From positions 7,378,001 to 7,442,000 of the forward strand of contig NC_088708.1 of NCBI RefSeq assembly GCF_963576615.1: a stretch of DNA of 64,000 nucleotides, given 5' to 3'. The stretch is from Watersipora subatra (lineage: Eukaryota; Bryozoa; Gymnolaemata; Cheilostomatida; Watersiporidae). Shown here in pieces: positions 50,961 to 62,491 of this stretch (position 1 is the stretch's first letter; each line of letters opens with the position of its first letter). The notes beneath the pieces were generated by a model that worked only from the letters and a program-made list of their open reading frames with translations, was not told where the DNA came from and did not search any database. Position numbers and translations under genes: made by a program.

Positions 50961-52656
50961 ACATAGTCATAATCACATCATAGTCATAGTAGTAACCAGA
51001 TGGTAAATTAGTTAAATATTCACCAATACTCCTACAATAACAAACACCCAGTTGCCTAGCTTTTGTGCTAATATGTCATAATATATCTATAGAGCTTGTA
51101 GCAAAAAATACTTTTAGTATGACAACAAAACAGAATTAATAGAGAGCTTCATAAAAGTATTCATTAATATGATGCAGTTAAATAGGGAGTGACTTGTAGC
51201 AATATGACATGTCGTAGGGAACCATAAAGTTTGCCCTGGTAGAAAGGCTGTGCAAGAATAACGCTGACCACAGCGTAAAATTCTGACTTGACATACTTGT
51301 AAATGAAATTTGTACAAATGACGATATTTCTGTGATCATACGATGACAAAATGTTTATTAATAATGCAGCTTTTTGCATTCTGATTTGGCCAATGGGGTG
51401 CAGGCTGACTAAAATGAAAACCTTTTCTTTCAAACAGCCAATGATCAGTGCGAGTACCACAAAAATATTAAACTCATAAAAGTAAAAAACTTTTTGCAAG
51501 AAGAACTAAAAAACTCAACATGTTGACCTCGCCAGAAAACGCATGACAAAAATTCGTATCGGTGAATCTCATAGGACATTCCATCACCTTTCGTACTCGT
51601 GTATCCAAGGCTTCAAGGTTGTTCAGTGTAGAACTTGTAATAAGTAACATCGTCGGAATAAACTGACCAATGTTTGTTAAATAGATCACACAAAATATTG
51701 CCGTAGATTAGGTGCCTTGCGGTTACCAAAATACTCGAAAGAAATAGAGATCTCATCTCACTCATTCAGCAACCATCAAAGAGATATTGCAGATTTATGA
51801 TGAGTATCTAGCCTGATTTACATAAATGTTAGATAACTAGAAGAACGTGCAATAACATGTCTGGCTCAGTAATAGCCAGAATAGACTGAGTGTCTTCTCA
51901 CAGATTCATTGCGTAAGACGCTTTTAGGATCGTGCAACTCCTAACCTTCAATCAATTATTTAAGAGGAACAAAGGTCTAATATCCAGGACAATTTCATAA
52001 AAGTGAAGCTGAGATGAACAGCAACCAGATGCAAAGAGTCGAGGGGAAATTGACCTTCATTTGTCCTACGTTGGGTTGCTCAATGCTCAGTTAGGCTGAA
52101 TAAAAACATATTATTAATATCTTAGTGAAGTATTATCAAGTTTTCATTTGTTTCTCTTGCTCATAGAATGTCGTCTAATTGATTATTGAAACGTATGCGA
52201 TGCTGCATTCAATGCTTACAGTTTCACATTGACCAATCAAACATCTCGGTAACATTCGGTGCCAATGTATTCTCAGTATAAGCTCTTGTAATTGTGTCAG
52301 TTGTCGAACCGTTTACATCATGGTATTTTTAGCAATCACAATTACTCACATATGAATTAAAAATTAAACAATTAAATAATAATTTATTATACTAAAAGTT
52401 AGCTTTCGGTGTTTTAAATATTTGCTGCCGATGATGCTGATAGAGTATGGCTAAAAGGTCATTCTTATCATGTCTCTGAATCAGCTTAAACTGAGACAAA
52501 ATTTGCTCGATTCTGACCAGTTTTATTGTATAAACTTCTTTTTTGTTTGTCCTTTTCATCGACTACTAGCATTTGTTATAAAATATATTTTATATCAGTG
52601 TAGCAATCTCACCATCAGTGTGACTAGTTCGACATATTGATAGCAATTAATAATTA
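50961..52656. other. Noncoding, no gene recognised
   Basis: Open frames up to 111 codons on the minus strand (51164-51499) overlap each other in different frames and show no domain. Confidence 0.4.
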
Positions 52657-53870
52657 CAGTCATACCTTAACATACGAGAAACTTGAGATATGAGCTGACT
52701 TTTTAGCAAGTTTCTTCCTTGAAATACGAGCAATCTTTGAAATACGAGCATACGAGTAAGTTTTCGATAGTCACCACACGATGAAAAGTATGCGAGAGGC
52801 CGCTTTCGAGAACAGCGTCGCTCAGTATTTCTCCTCGAATCAGTTCGAAAAAAGATTTTAATAGGTTGGCTAAAAGTTATAGTAAACGTGAGGCAAAAGT
52901 GCACAACCGGAATAACCGGAAACAGATACAAAAAAATGCGACCACAAGAGTAAAGTGAGTTTATTAAAAAATTAGCACTTGACATCAAATTTATGTTTAG
53001 TAAAGGTCGGTTCACACTATATCGCCGTTTGTCAGCGTTTCCCTTTTGGCGTTCATCGTTGATTATGTGAACCGTGAATTGATGGCATAGACGAAGCATC
53101 GTTGACACGTCGGGAAAGTTTGCAGCTGTCTAACTTTCCTGATATTTTGCCGAGCTTCGACGACTGCCTTTCAAATGTGAACCATTTCGGCGATTATAAA
53201 TCGCGGGCGCGGATAAAGTGATTTATTCATATCCATTTATGATAGTCGCTGCGGGACTAGTTTTTTATTCCAGCACGCAAAAACAAAGAGGTTTCTTTGC
53301 GAAAATTTAAAAAGATAAATGAAAACACTACGCCACGGATTATTTCCTGAGGCAAACGCGGATGGGTATGTGATAACGTGAACATGTTATCATCGATGAT
53401 CACCTAAGTATTGTGGCATCAATGCCGAAATACGGAAATACGGCGATATAGTGTGAACCAGCCTTAAGCTAAATTTATTAAAGGTAAATTCAAAATTTTT
53501 TTACGCAGGGTCACAAAAGTTTAATGTTCCAAATGCGTTGCTCAAGTCTCTCTCAGACAGCCATTAGCCACAACATCTGTCTCAAAGGTAAAAATCCATA
53601 CAGTAGTGTACATAGTGATATTACATTTTATTGCAAACCATAACAACTAAGTATTTGTTCCTTTGTTAGCATAGGTACTAACTACAACACTTAAAAACAC
53701 AGTTTTCTACCAAAATATCCTGTTTAGGTGGTTTTGTATAACATGGTAACGAATTAATTTGTAGGCCTACTTGTTTATTTTATATAGGAAATAATGCCTT
53801 GAGATGCGAATAAATTGACATACGAGTTCAGTCCCAGAACTCATTAAGTTCGTATGTCAAGGTATGACTG
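52657..53870. mobile_element. Tigger/pogo-like non-autonomous element (1214 bp) containing a nested MITE
   Basis: Inverted ends CAGTCATACCTTAACATACG and (inverted) CAGTCATACCTTGACATACG, flanked by TA on both sides (52655-52656, 53871-53872). ATACGAG motifs repeat near the left end. No transposase frame; the 153-codon minus frame at 52647-53108 crosses both this and the nested element and is accidental. Without the insert at 53004-53464 the element is about 750 bp. Confidence 0.85.
53004..53464. mobile_element. PIF/Harbinger-like MITE (461 bp), nested
   Basis: Ends AGGTCGGTTCACACTATATC and (inverted) AGGCTGGTTCACACTATATC, flanked by exact TAA (53001-53003, 53465-53467), the 3-bp TWA duplication of PIF/Harbinger. 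Same family as 48059-48499. It lies wholly inside the Tigger-like element, so it is the younger insertion. Confidence 0.85.
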
Positions 53871-54133
53871 TACCAGAAAAATTATTCGCTAATGAATACT
53901 GTCAATTATTATATTATGTTGTATAATGAAATAAGCCTATTAATGAAAAATACTCACTAATGAAAAATGAGTGTAAAAATGAGCATGGGCCTGTTTGCAC
54001 ATAGCCTGGGATACATCTTCGTTATTTTTGACTACATCTTTCCTTATTAAAGAATTAAATTGCTGATCAGCGCCTAGGAACTGCAGGTCAAAGCTTGCCG
54101 ATTGGAGATAGCTGATGGCATTAAAAAAAAGCT
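53871..54133. other. Noncoding spacer
   Basis: Short AT-rich stretch between the nested transposons and the G-rich minisatellite; nothing recognised. Confidence 0.5.
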
Positions 54134-54300
54134 GCAGGTGAGTGTGGGGCGGGGCAGCAGGTGAGTGTGGGACGGGGTAGCAGGTGAGTGTGGGACGGGG
54201 CAGCAGGTGAGTGTGGGACGGGGCAGCAGGTGAGTGTGGGACGGGGCAGCAGGTGAGTGTGGGATGGGGCAGCAGGTGAGTGTGGGCCGGGGCAGCAGGT
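54134..54300 (+). repeat. 23-bp G-rich minisatellite, seven units
   Basis: Units of CAGGTGAGTGTGGGACGGGG plus CAG. The composition (about 70% GC) contrasts with the AT-rich surroundings. Each unit holds CAG|GTGAGT, a perfect 5' splice-site consensus, and GGG runs. Confidence 0.95.
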
Positions 54301-57300
54301 ATTAAGAATGACGCTAATTACCTGAAAAGTTCTCTAACTAATCAGCGAAAATGTTTTTGTCCATCAAAAAATGCAAAGAAGCACTTATGCCTGGATAGTT
54401 GGGGTATTGTTATAAGATCTGACTCAGACAAATCTGTACCTTGAGGGATTTATTTCTTATTTAATACAAGCAGTATCGCAGGCAGACGAAATAAAACAGC
54501 CTTTTAAATATTGCTTTCCGGTGTACTTGCTGTCACCTGTCAGGAGGTGTCAACAACAAAAAACTAGAAATTATGTGATTAACTATATTTATGGAATGCA
54601 GTTTTAACGCCGTGGTATACAACCAGGCCTTCTATATCAGACTTACATCGGGTCAATAGCTAGTTCTACTTCTCTGTCTGATGGTGAAAAATGATTTGGA
54701 TTAGCTCGCTGTTACTGCGAATGAGAGCCTGCAATTTGTTATCTCTCTCTTGAGGGGAAGGTGATAATATCTATTGATTAGTTCAAGTTCTTACTGGTAT
54801 TTTTCAATATTTATGTTCAAAGAAATTAATTCAGTTTTTGACTAGAAATATTTATTTGGTATTTATGTGAAATAAATGGTAAGCCCTTATCACATTTTTA
54901 TTTAGTTCCGCAGCGATGAATCTCTGTTGCACTGCACTCATTCACCGCTCTTCTCTTATCTATTTGCTACACCAACTCCAGACGAGACAGTCTCGTGCAA
55001 TCAACCCGTGACATCCAGGTCACCTTATGATATGACAAAATAATTTAATTGCTCTCCATATAATATAGACTATTATAACCACATCTGATAGCAAAATAAT
55101 CTACTGATATCAACTGCCAGCAAATGTATGGGTGATTTGTTAGGAAAATAGGAATGAACAAACCAGTGAACCCGTAGGAAGAAAGTGTGAGCTCTTATGT
55201 CAACTGAAAGAAATATATAGCGCAATTCATCAGTTTTAGTTAGTGGATAGCCTGAAATTTGCAAAATGTCCAAACTTGGCAGTTTCGGCTTTCTCAAAAT
55301 TTTTGTGTCTTTACAGCATAAAAAATTACGATGAAGAATTCATAGAAATAAAAAAAAGACGACAACCAACTTCTTGGTAAGAATTGTTACTGAGTTCTAA
55401 CAACTTTATAAAATTGGCAATTTATCAACTTTCTGCAATTCTGTTAGCAAACAGAAAAGTTGAAAAGAAAGCTTTAGTACATTTAGATTACAATGAGTAG
55501 CACAACTGAATGAAAAAAGGAGTCATTTGAGTTAAAGAGATGCTGCCATTAATGAACATGAGAGACAGGCAATTTGTGGGTAGATGCATCTCCATGCAAT
55601 GGTTTTACGAATAGCAGTATTTGCACTGCTCTCTAATGGGTAAACTTTCTGCTCGCTAAAAATTTCACAAGCTCTTTCTTTGTACAGCCCCTGACCTGCT
55701 TATAGCAGGGCATAGACCTAAATTATACCTACCTAGACAGACTTGAAAAGGCACTGTCATAGTAGTCTACAAGGGAGTCATTTCATATTTAATGCCTAAA
55801 ATATATGAAAAGGTCAGTCAATAACTAGTTTCCATGATGTGAGCGATGCGAATTTGGAGTAGTGCACACATTGAGTTACTGTGCGATGCGTTTCAATGGA
55901 CAATTACACACTATGAATTAAGCACTGTGTAAAAAAGATAGATTTCTACTCTAGAGGTCATATCAATGCATTTGGAACTGTTCAAATCGAAATATGAATA
56001 ACTGAAGTACCGTAGGCCTATAGAAAATGTTTAAATGGAATACCTCAAGTGGTGTTTTCTTGAGCAATTGCAAGCATGAAATACTTGATAAAAATTCTCG
56101 AGTAAGAAAGCTCGGTTAACTTGTGGATTTACATAAAACATTATATAATGAGGTCAGGAGGTCATAGTGAGGTCATAGTTACAAAGACTATAACTGCCCT
56201 AATATATGAGAATAACATATCAGGTTGTGATGTCAGCTTTGCGCTCTTCAAATATTTTATCTTAAAGATATGTCGACTTTATGAAAATACATATTTTAAT
56301 CAATACATTTTATGAAGCTATGATAAAAACTAACTGACGATGAACATTCAAAGTAATTGGCAACAAGAGACAGAGGTAAGTGCGGTAGAGCTGAGCAAGA
56401 ATTGTGTAAAGAACCCAACAGTCGCAAAGCAGGGATAAAGAATCTCGAGCTAACAAGCTGAGGATTGCGAGCTAAGGAGATTAGCCGTATCCATGCAATA
56501 CACCAAGTAACACCTCGATACCTCGAGTTTATTGACAAAACACAAAGAGGGGAAGAGATAGAATGTCGAAGATTACCATGTTTAATAGAAAAAATAGTAA
56601 ACAAGGTAAATGGACCAATCAAATCCAGAAAACTCTGTTATAAATACTCGCTTGCATCATCTGCAGAGACTAGGTGCATACGGCTATTAAATACCACAAG
56701 CAGCTGGCAGTACTGAAATCTAAAAAGCTACAGACTATGTACGTAGAAGGAACATAACTCGTCAAACAGAAGGCAAGCGTATGATTGAATAGGTGATTGC
56801 TAGAAGACCACCTAGTGACCTATGTAGGCTTTGATGACCAGCCCAACCCAGACGAGAAACCAATGTTTATACCGTGCCACCGCTAACAACAATACAAGGA
56901 AGTTTTAATATTTGAGGAGGGATAAACATAGACGTGCATCCGTGTTTTGTCAACTGTAATGTTTATGTGTAAAGATGCTGCTTTCATCGTTTTTGTCACA
57001 GTGCCACCTCTTATATCCGAAACAAAATGGTGAATAGTTACTTCCTCTTAGCAGTTTGACACGCCCCTTTTTCACAATACTTTTTTGGTGGTGAGAGCTC
57101 TCACATTGTCCAGTTCAGTTTCGGCTTGTTAGAGGTGTGTAAAGCACTAGAGATACCAACAACACCGCCTGGCTACACATGTAATGACACTAGATACAAG
57201 AGCACAAGGGCCATAAAACATGATAGTGGCAGCCATAAACTGCTCTGCAGCTCTCAGAGACCTCTTCATGCCATGTGTTAAGCATCCAAGAGATAAGACA

Positions 57301-57876
57301 AAGCATTTATGAGCAGAGGATAAGGTGACTGAGGCAGCCAGAGGTACGCAGCCAGCGCTCTGGACTAGATCAGTAACGAAATACAAGGTCGCTGACAGTG
57401 GTGACAGCGGCTCAGCTGACAGCGGTGACAGCAGCTCAGCTGGAGTCTTGGAGGACAGGAAGCCGCTTGTTGGGCTTACGAGTGCATCTCAATATCTCAT
57501 TAAGTAAGCTGGGAGCTGAGAGGAAGGGGCCTCATCGAATCAAGTCTGCACCTCCTTGTCGTGTTGCTTTTGGCTGACTATCAAGTAGCTACATACATAC
57601 ACTTTCAGCTGAATTCAATTTCTCTAAACAAACTTTTAATTGGACATTTTCTTTTGTGCTGTTATTGAAAACATCCTCTTAGATGTTCCAGTTGATTTAG
57701 CGAGTTGGCATCGCGTTCGTAATTCTACCTGTCCAGCTTGATCAGTCTGCACTCGCTCATCAAAATGTTATTGTAGATCAATTAGATTGGACCTCCAGCC
57801 TTCACCTGCGCCGCTAATAATAGCGTAGCTTACAGGCAAATCACCTGCAAGAGCCTGTCTGGAATGTCACTTACTG
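54301..57876. other. Noncoding, no gene recognised
   Basis: No domain-bearing frame. A short GACAGCGG/CAGCTGACAGC repetition lies near 57398-57440. The 200 bp before the mir-10 hairpin (57655-57840) are unique and GC-balanced and may be part of the primary transcript's promoter. Confidence 0.4.
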
Positions 57877-57954
57877 CCACCATCTTCAACCCTGTAGATT
57901 CGAATTTGCTTGCGGTGTCAGATGGCAAATTCTTCTCTACAAGGTACAAGGTGG
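57877..57954 (+). ncRNA. mir-10: mir-10 microRNA precursor hairpin
   Basis: The 5' arm reads ACCCTGTAGATTCGAA and continues TTTGCT (57889-57910). It matches bilaterian miR-10 (seed CCCTGTA intact) except for a C-to-T at position 12 and a change near the 3' end. The 3' arm (about 57926-57947, CAAATTCTTCTCTACAAGGT) pairs along nearly its full length, leaving a loop of about 15 nt; the lower stem is closed by CCACC (57877-57881) with GGTGG (57950-57954). miR-10 sits in Hox clusters in bilaterians and regulates Hox and other mRNAs. Here it is downstream of Lox5 on the same strand. The overlapping minus-strand frame (57830-58051) is accidental. Confidence 0.92.
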
Positions 57955-60900
57955 TTGAGCATAGAATGCTGTCAATCGCTGAAGAATGGGGGAAATATTG
58001 CACAACTGTGCATTTGAGAGTGCTGTTATCATGTTTATGATATGTAACCATAAGCTATGTGATTAATGGGACAACAGAAAGTATAGACACTTCCTTCATC
58101 GCTCTACATTAAGGCAGATTAAATTGTAATGATTTTGTTCTTTAGTAGGTTATTTTGCTATAAAATAAAATTCACACCATTTTAAAATTACTCAACATTT
58201 ATGCGATTCAACTATTATGCAAAGTAAAAGTAATTTATTTCAGACAATTATGATTTAATATTTGAGGTTTCCAGCACCTTGTAGGCCCCTTGAGTTGTAC
58301 CAACCTTGTTGTGGCAAGTCTGTTATAAATAAAACACTGTTATTGCCTAGACTACTTATAAATCTGTAAGATCTCTGGATTTCTGAGGCATTACATAAGG
58401 TTTCATCTTTTCTCTCACTCCCTTGCGCAACCATAACTCCTCCAAGCGCTTACAAAGAAAGGTCAGAAAAATGCCTTGCGGTTAGAGATGAGCCTTTAGT
58501 TGGCTGTTAATTGCTGGCTAGCCCGAGTCTCTGCTAGCTGCATGATAAATTACCAGAGAAGCATCTTATCTATAATTACTATCTAGTGACATTAGCAGAG
58601 GCATGCGAAGGAGTGCACCCTTTAGAACTTTATCTCTGCGGTTTGAGCCGGTGTACTCGGCAGATCTGAATGGCTAACCCTCTCTCTCGATCAGATGAAA
58701 GAGGACTCTCTGCGCTAGCAAACTTTCCTTTCTATTTCACCCTCTCGCCAACTCGCCAACTGTTAAGTTTTTATGGTACGAGTTCAGGAAGGTTCTTACT
58801 TGTAAAATGAAATTGTTCATGTTATTATCAAGAATAAAAATAAAATTAAACTCATGGAGCTTTCTAGCGATGATAACTTCTGTGCAAAATCAACCTACTT
58901 ATGTCGAGTTAGCTTGCTTTGAGACACGGTAATATTGCTACTACTTTAATTCTTTGTCTGAACAAAGTTAAGTTGGAAACTAAAAATTTTAAATTGTCTT
59001 TTCTAAATGATTAGTTTCCAATGACCATCAAAGCCTTTAACATGATGCAGTTCTATTGACATATAATGGAATTGTATTCTTTTGAGAAATTATGTATGTT
59101 TGTAAAATAAAAGGAAATTGCTACCTCGAGATTTGTATCCAAGGAGTGAAAATGGAGCATGGATAGCTTTCTGGTTTATTTAAGTCAGCCATTTCCAGCC
59201 TCACAGAAATGTAATTGTTGCAGAGTGTTAGCGGTTATTGGTTCCCTGATGTAATATGTAATATGTAGTATGTATGGCAAAGCTGGAGACAATTGCAGCT
59301 GCAATTAAAAACTTACAATGTTTGTATAAAATTTAGAAGATTATTTTGCATTAAATTGTGCATGAGATTTTATTAAATGTTTGTACTCTTTAAAAGACAT
59401 TAGATCTATATTATAATATTTACAAAAAATTAATAACTTCCTTATGTCTGCTCTGACTGTTACAACCAATTTAACAGCTTATAGTTAGATTGGAATATAA
59501 ATAAGACATTTGTGGAATGTCTGTGAAAGGATTTGTATGGTTCATAGTTCCTTCAGACTAAACATTCTAGTTACAAGCGCATCATATAAATATTTAAATT
59601 TTCATATTGACAGAAAACTTTTACGTATTTTCCACTTTTTTTCCTGCTACATCGTTAGTGTAGTATGTAATATTGGCTATTTTGGTATTGTTACTTTATG
59701 ACAGAGTTTTTGTTCCAATTTTATGTTTAACCTAGTTGGACTGATTTGCAAATTTTTTTTTACAAGTTTTGCTGCCACTGAATTGGCTGTCAAACTAAAC
59801 ATTGTAAAATAATACGGAAGTTAAAAGGGTATTTTTAAGAAGATTGAAATAAAATGATTAACTGAAGGCTGTAAACTGCAAGAAAGACCAATTCCGCCAG
59901 TGACTAGTCTGGAAGCAGTGTATGGTGTCAGATGACAGTATGCTGCCAAGAATGCAAGGAATTTGATGCACTTTGTATCCAATGCTGACATCATGCTGGA
60001 ACTATAAAACCATTCATAGAAAACTACAAAAGCTTTGAATATGTTCAACCAATCAGCAACCCTGTTTCACTCAGTGCTATGTGTATTTAGGTTTTATTTC
60101 TCTTTTGTGATTTTGTAACAACTCGCATTTTTATTTATTTTTAATTTAATATTAGTTTTTATATTTTTTCGGTCTCTTACTCTTTTCTAGAACACTTCAA
60201 TGTTGAGTTTTTTTTCTGACAAAAACCTTTTTTCAAATTGAGGTGTGAAAAACTAATTGAATGACTTTTTAAGTGATAACGAACCAAGTACAGTCCAGTC
60301 CTAAATTATAGCATATTTCTACAGAAAAGTTAGCACACTCTTCATACGCACCCTACACACACAAAGTTTGTACGTTCAGCGCAACATTTTAATTATAAAA
60401 TTGTTACAAGTCCTTATTCAGCCGAAATATACATCAACAGATCGAAATCAAAATTAGAGTTTTTTTCGCGTGAACTGAGTTCAAATACCCAAAAGATGCC
60501 CACTGAGCTTGAACTTTTTATAGCTTTCATCTATGACTAACTGTGCTGGAAAACAGTTTAGTTGTCGGCATAAGGAGCAGGTGTGGGAAAGCTAGGTCTT
60601 TCTGTTTTGGCAGCTCAGCAGGAAGGCAGGGTGGGAACAACTCACCAGCTGCAATCAACAAGTACATGAAACGTGAAGCCAAGTGTTACCTTTGATGTGC
60701 TCTGCTTTACGTAAAGAACTACATATAGAACTTGGAGAAGATGCCAAGGGAGGTCCGATCCACTCTATAGTGGGATGTTTCTTCAAGAGATTCTAAAGGG
60801 TCCGTGTAAACCTTTTGCCCGGGCATGCCAAATACTTCTCTTTTACTTTCGGATCATCGTGTGTCTTGTTTGATTTTCATGATATATTTTATTGGTGCCA

Positions 60901-61257
60901 AATTATGAGTGAGTAAGTACTTAATCCTCAACAACTCAGTGATAGAGTTGTAAGCCTTTTGCAATGCTTGCAGGCATCATGTTGTACGTGGTATCTATTG
61001 TATCTATTAAATATGGAAATGGAAACAGCTTTCACCTGTGTTCCTACGATAATTAGATTCAATTCAGATCTCAAATTATCTCAGTCTTTTCTAGTAACAA
61101 TTATTTGCTAGTGGGCAGAGTAGATATGCTCTTACCATAAACATACGCCGTACTCAGACTGAACCGACAGAGAGAACACACTTGAAAATATTTGGCTGTA
61201 ACAGCTGAGTTGATCTCAGAGATAAATTTAAAATGATCCGATCATTGTCATGTTTGA
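57955..61257. other. Noncoding; candidate regulatory stretch at 58441-58760
   Basis: No gene. Just downstream of mir-10, 58441-58760 is unique and GC-balanced (GCTAGCCCGAGTCTCTGC, ATGATAAATTACC, CAGATCTGAATGGC), unlike its AT-rich flanks. Confidence 0.35.
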
Positions 61258-61607
61258 CCGCGCGCGCACACACTACACACACCACACACACATTCCACAC
61301 ACACCACGCACCACACACACCACAAACCACACATACACACCACACGCCACACCACACGCACACATCACACATACACATGCATACACACACCCACACACAC
61401 ATTCCACACACACCACACACCACACACCACACACACACCACAAACCACACATACACACCACACGCACACACCACACGCACGCACACACACACACACGCAC
61501 ACACCACACACACAAGTGCGCGCACACACCCACATACACACCCACACACACACCCACACACACACCCACACCACACCCACACACCCACACACACACAACA
61601 CACACAA
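61258..61607. repeat. CA-rich compound microsatellite
   Basis: CACACA interspersed with CCACAC, TTCCACAC and ACAAACCAC; a ~114-bp block starting ACACATTCCACACACACCAC occurs twice. It opens frames in several readings (TH- and CV-rich peptides); none is a gene. Confidence 0.97.
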
Positions 61608-61778
61608 GAAACTCTCATTTGTTCAAGTCTCTGATTGTAACTGCTGAGTATAAAATTTGATATCTGGGAGCATCTTTAAAGTCTATTTATGTCACAAGTA
61701 AAATTGTTAAAATTATTTTATGAATCTAGAAGATGTAAGCGTGAAAATCTGATGTGATGAAAAATGAAAAATGATCTA
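61608..61778. other. Noncoding spacer
   Basis: AT-rich, nothing recognised. Confidence 0.5.
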
Positions 61779-62491
61779 ACCCCCGAGTTACGATTACCTT
61801 GTTACACGGTTTTTCCGCCTTATGATATGAAACACAATGTTCTTTTGTACCCACCATACGACATTTTTTCACCATACAATATCAACAAAAATTTCACTCA
61901 AAATTAAAATTTTGCGTTCGGTGTGCTGAAAACGTCGAAACAACGAAGATGTCGATATGCTATTGGTCGAGATCCTTCGCTCAACACTTAAAAGAGATAC
62001 TACGCTCGCTCTCTTACATTTTAGTATTATTCATTATAAGTCATAGTGAAAACAAAACCAGAAATAGATTGAATAAATTGAAGTTTAGTTTAATTTAGTA
62101 AAATACATACAAAACTTAGCTTTTAGTATGTGTTTAGTAAGATAAACTCCTTTAAATTAAATTAAACATTTATGCTATACGTCTGTCTCGAAGTTAAGAA
62201 CTCCCTACTTTACGGACTGCACACTGGATTGAAATGTTACATTTTATGGCAGATAGTAGCCACTAAATACACTAAAGTTACTGTAGGTAATTGTAGTTAC
62301 TAAGATTAACATACTGTTGTTACTAATTTTTAATATTTAGGCTGCAATACGTATATAAGATTTGTATGTTTTTTACCAAAAGGTGTTTGCATTAAATAAT
62401 TACTATAGGTTTCTATATCCCTCCATAGAAAATTTTCACCCGGACCAACACTAGAATGAATTAAAAGCCTATGGCGGAGATCCACTGTATT
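61779..62491. mobile_element. Possible eroded mariner/Tigger-like element
   Basis: The right edge GGCGGAGATCCACTG followed by TA looks like a Tigger terminus (inverted CAGTGGATCTCCGCC). The left edge ACCCCCGAGTTACGATTACC resembles another Tigger-type end lacking its CAGT. The two ends do not match each other well, so this could be two fragments. Confidence 0.35.

Noticed and set aside
52647-53108. 153-codon minus-strand gene
   Set aside because: It crosses the edge of two different transposons and has no domain.
57830-58051. Minus-strand 73-codon frame over mir-10
   Set aside because: Accidental frame on the strand opposite the hairpin; no domain.
61154-61660. Cys/Val-rich and Thr/His-rich frames of 80-154 residues
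   Set aside because: Simple translation of the CA microsatellite in several frames and both strands.
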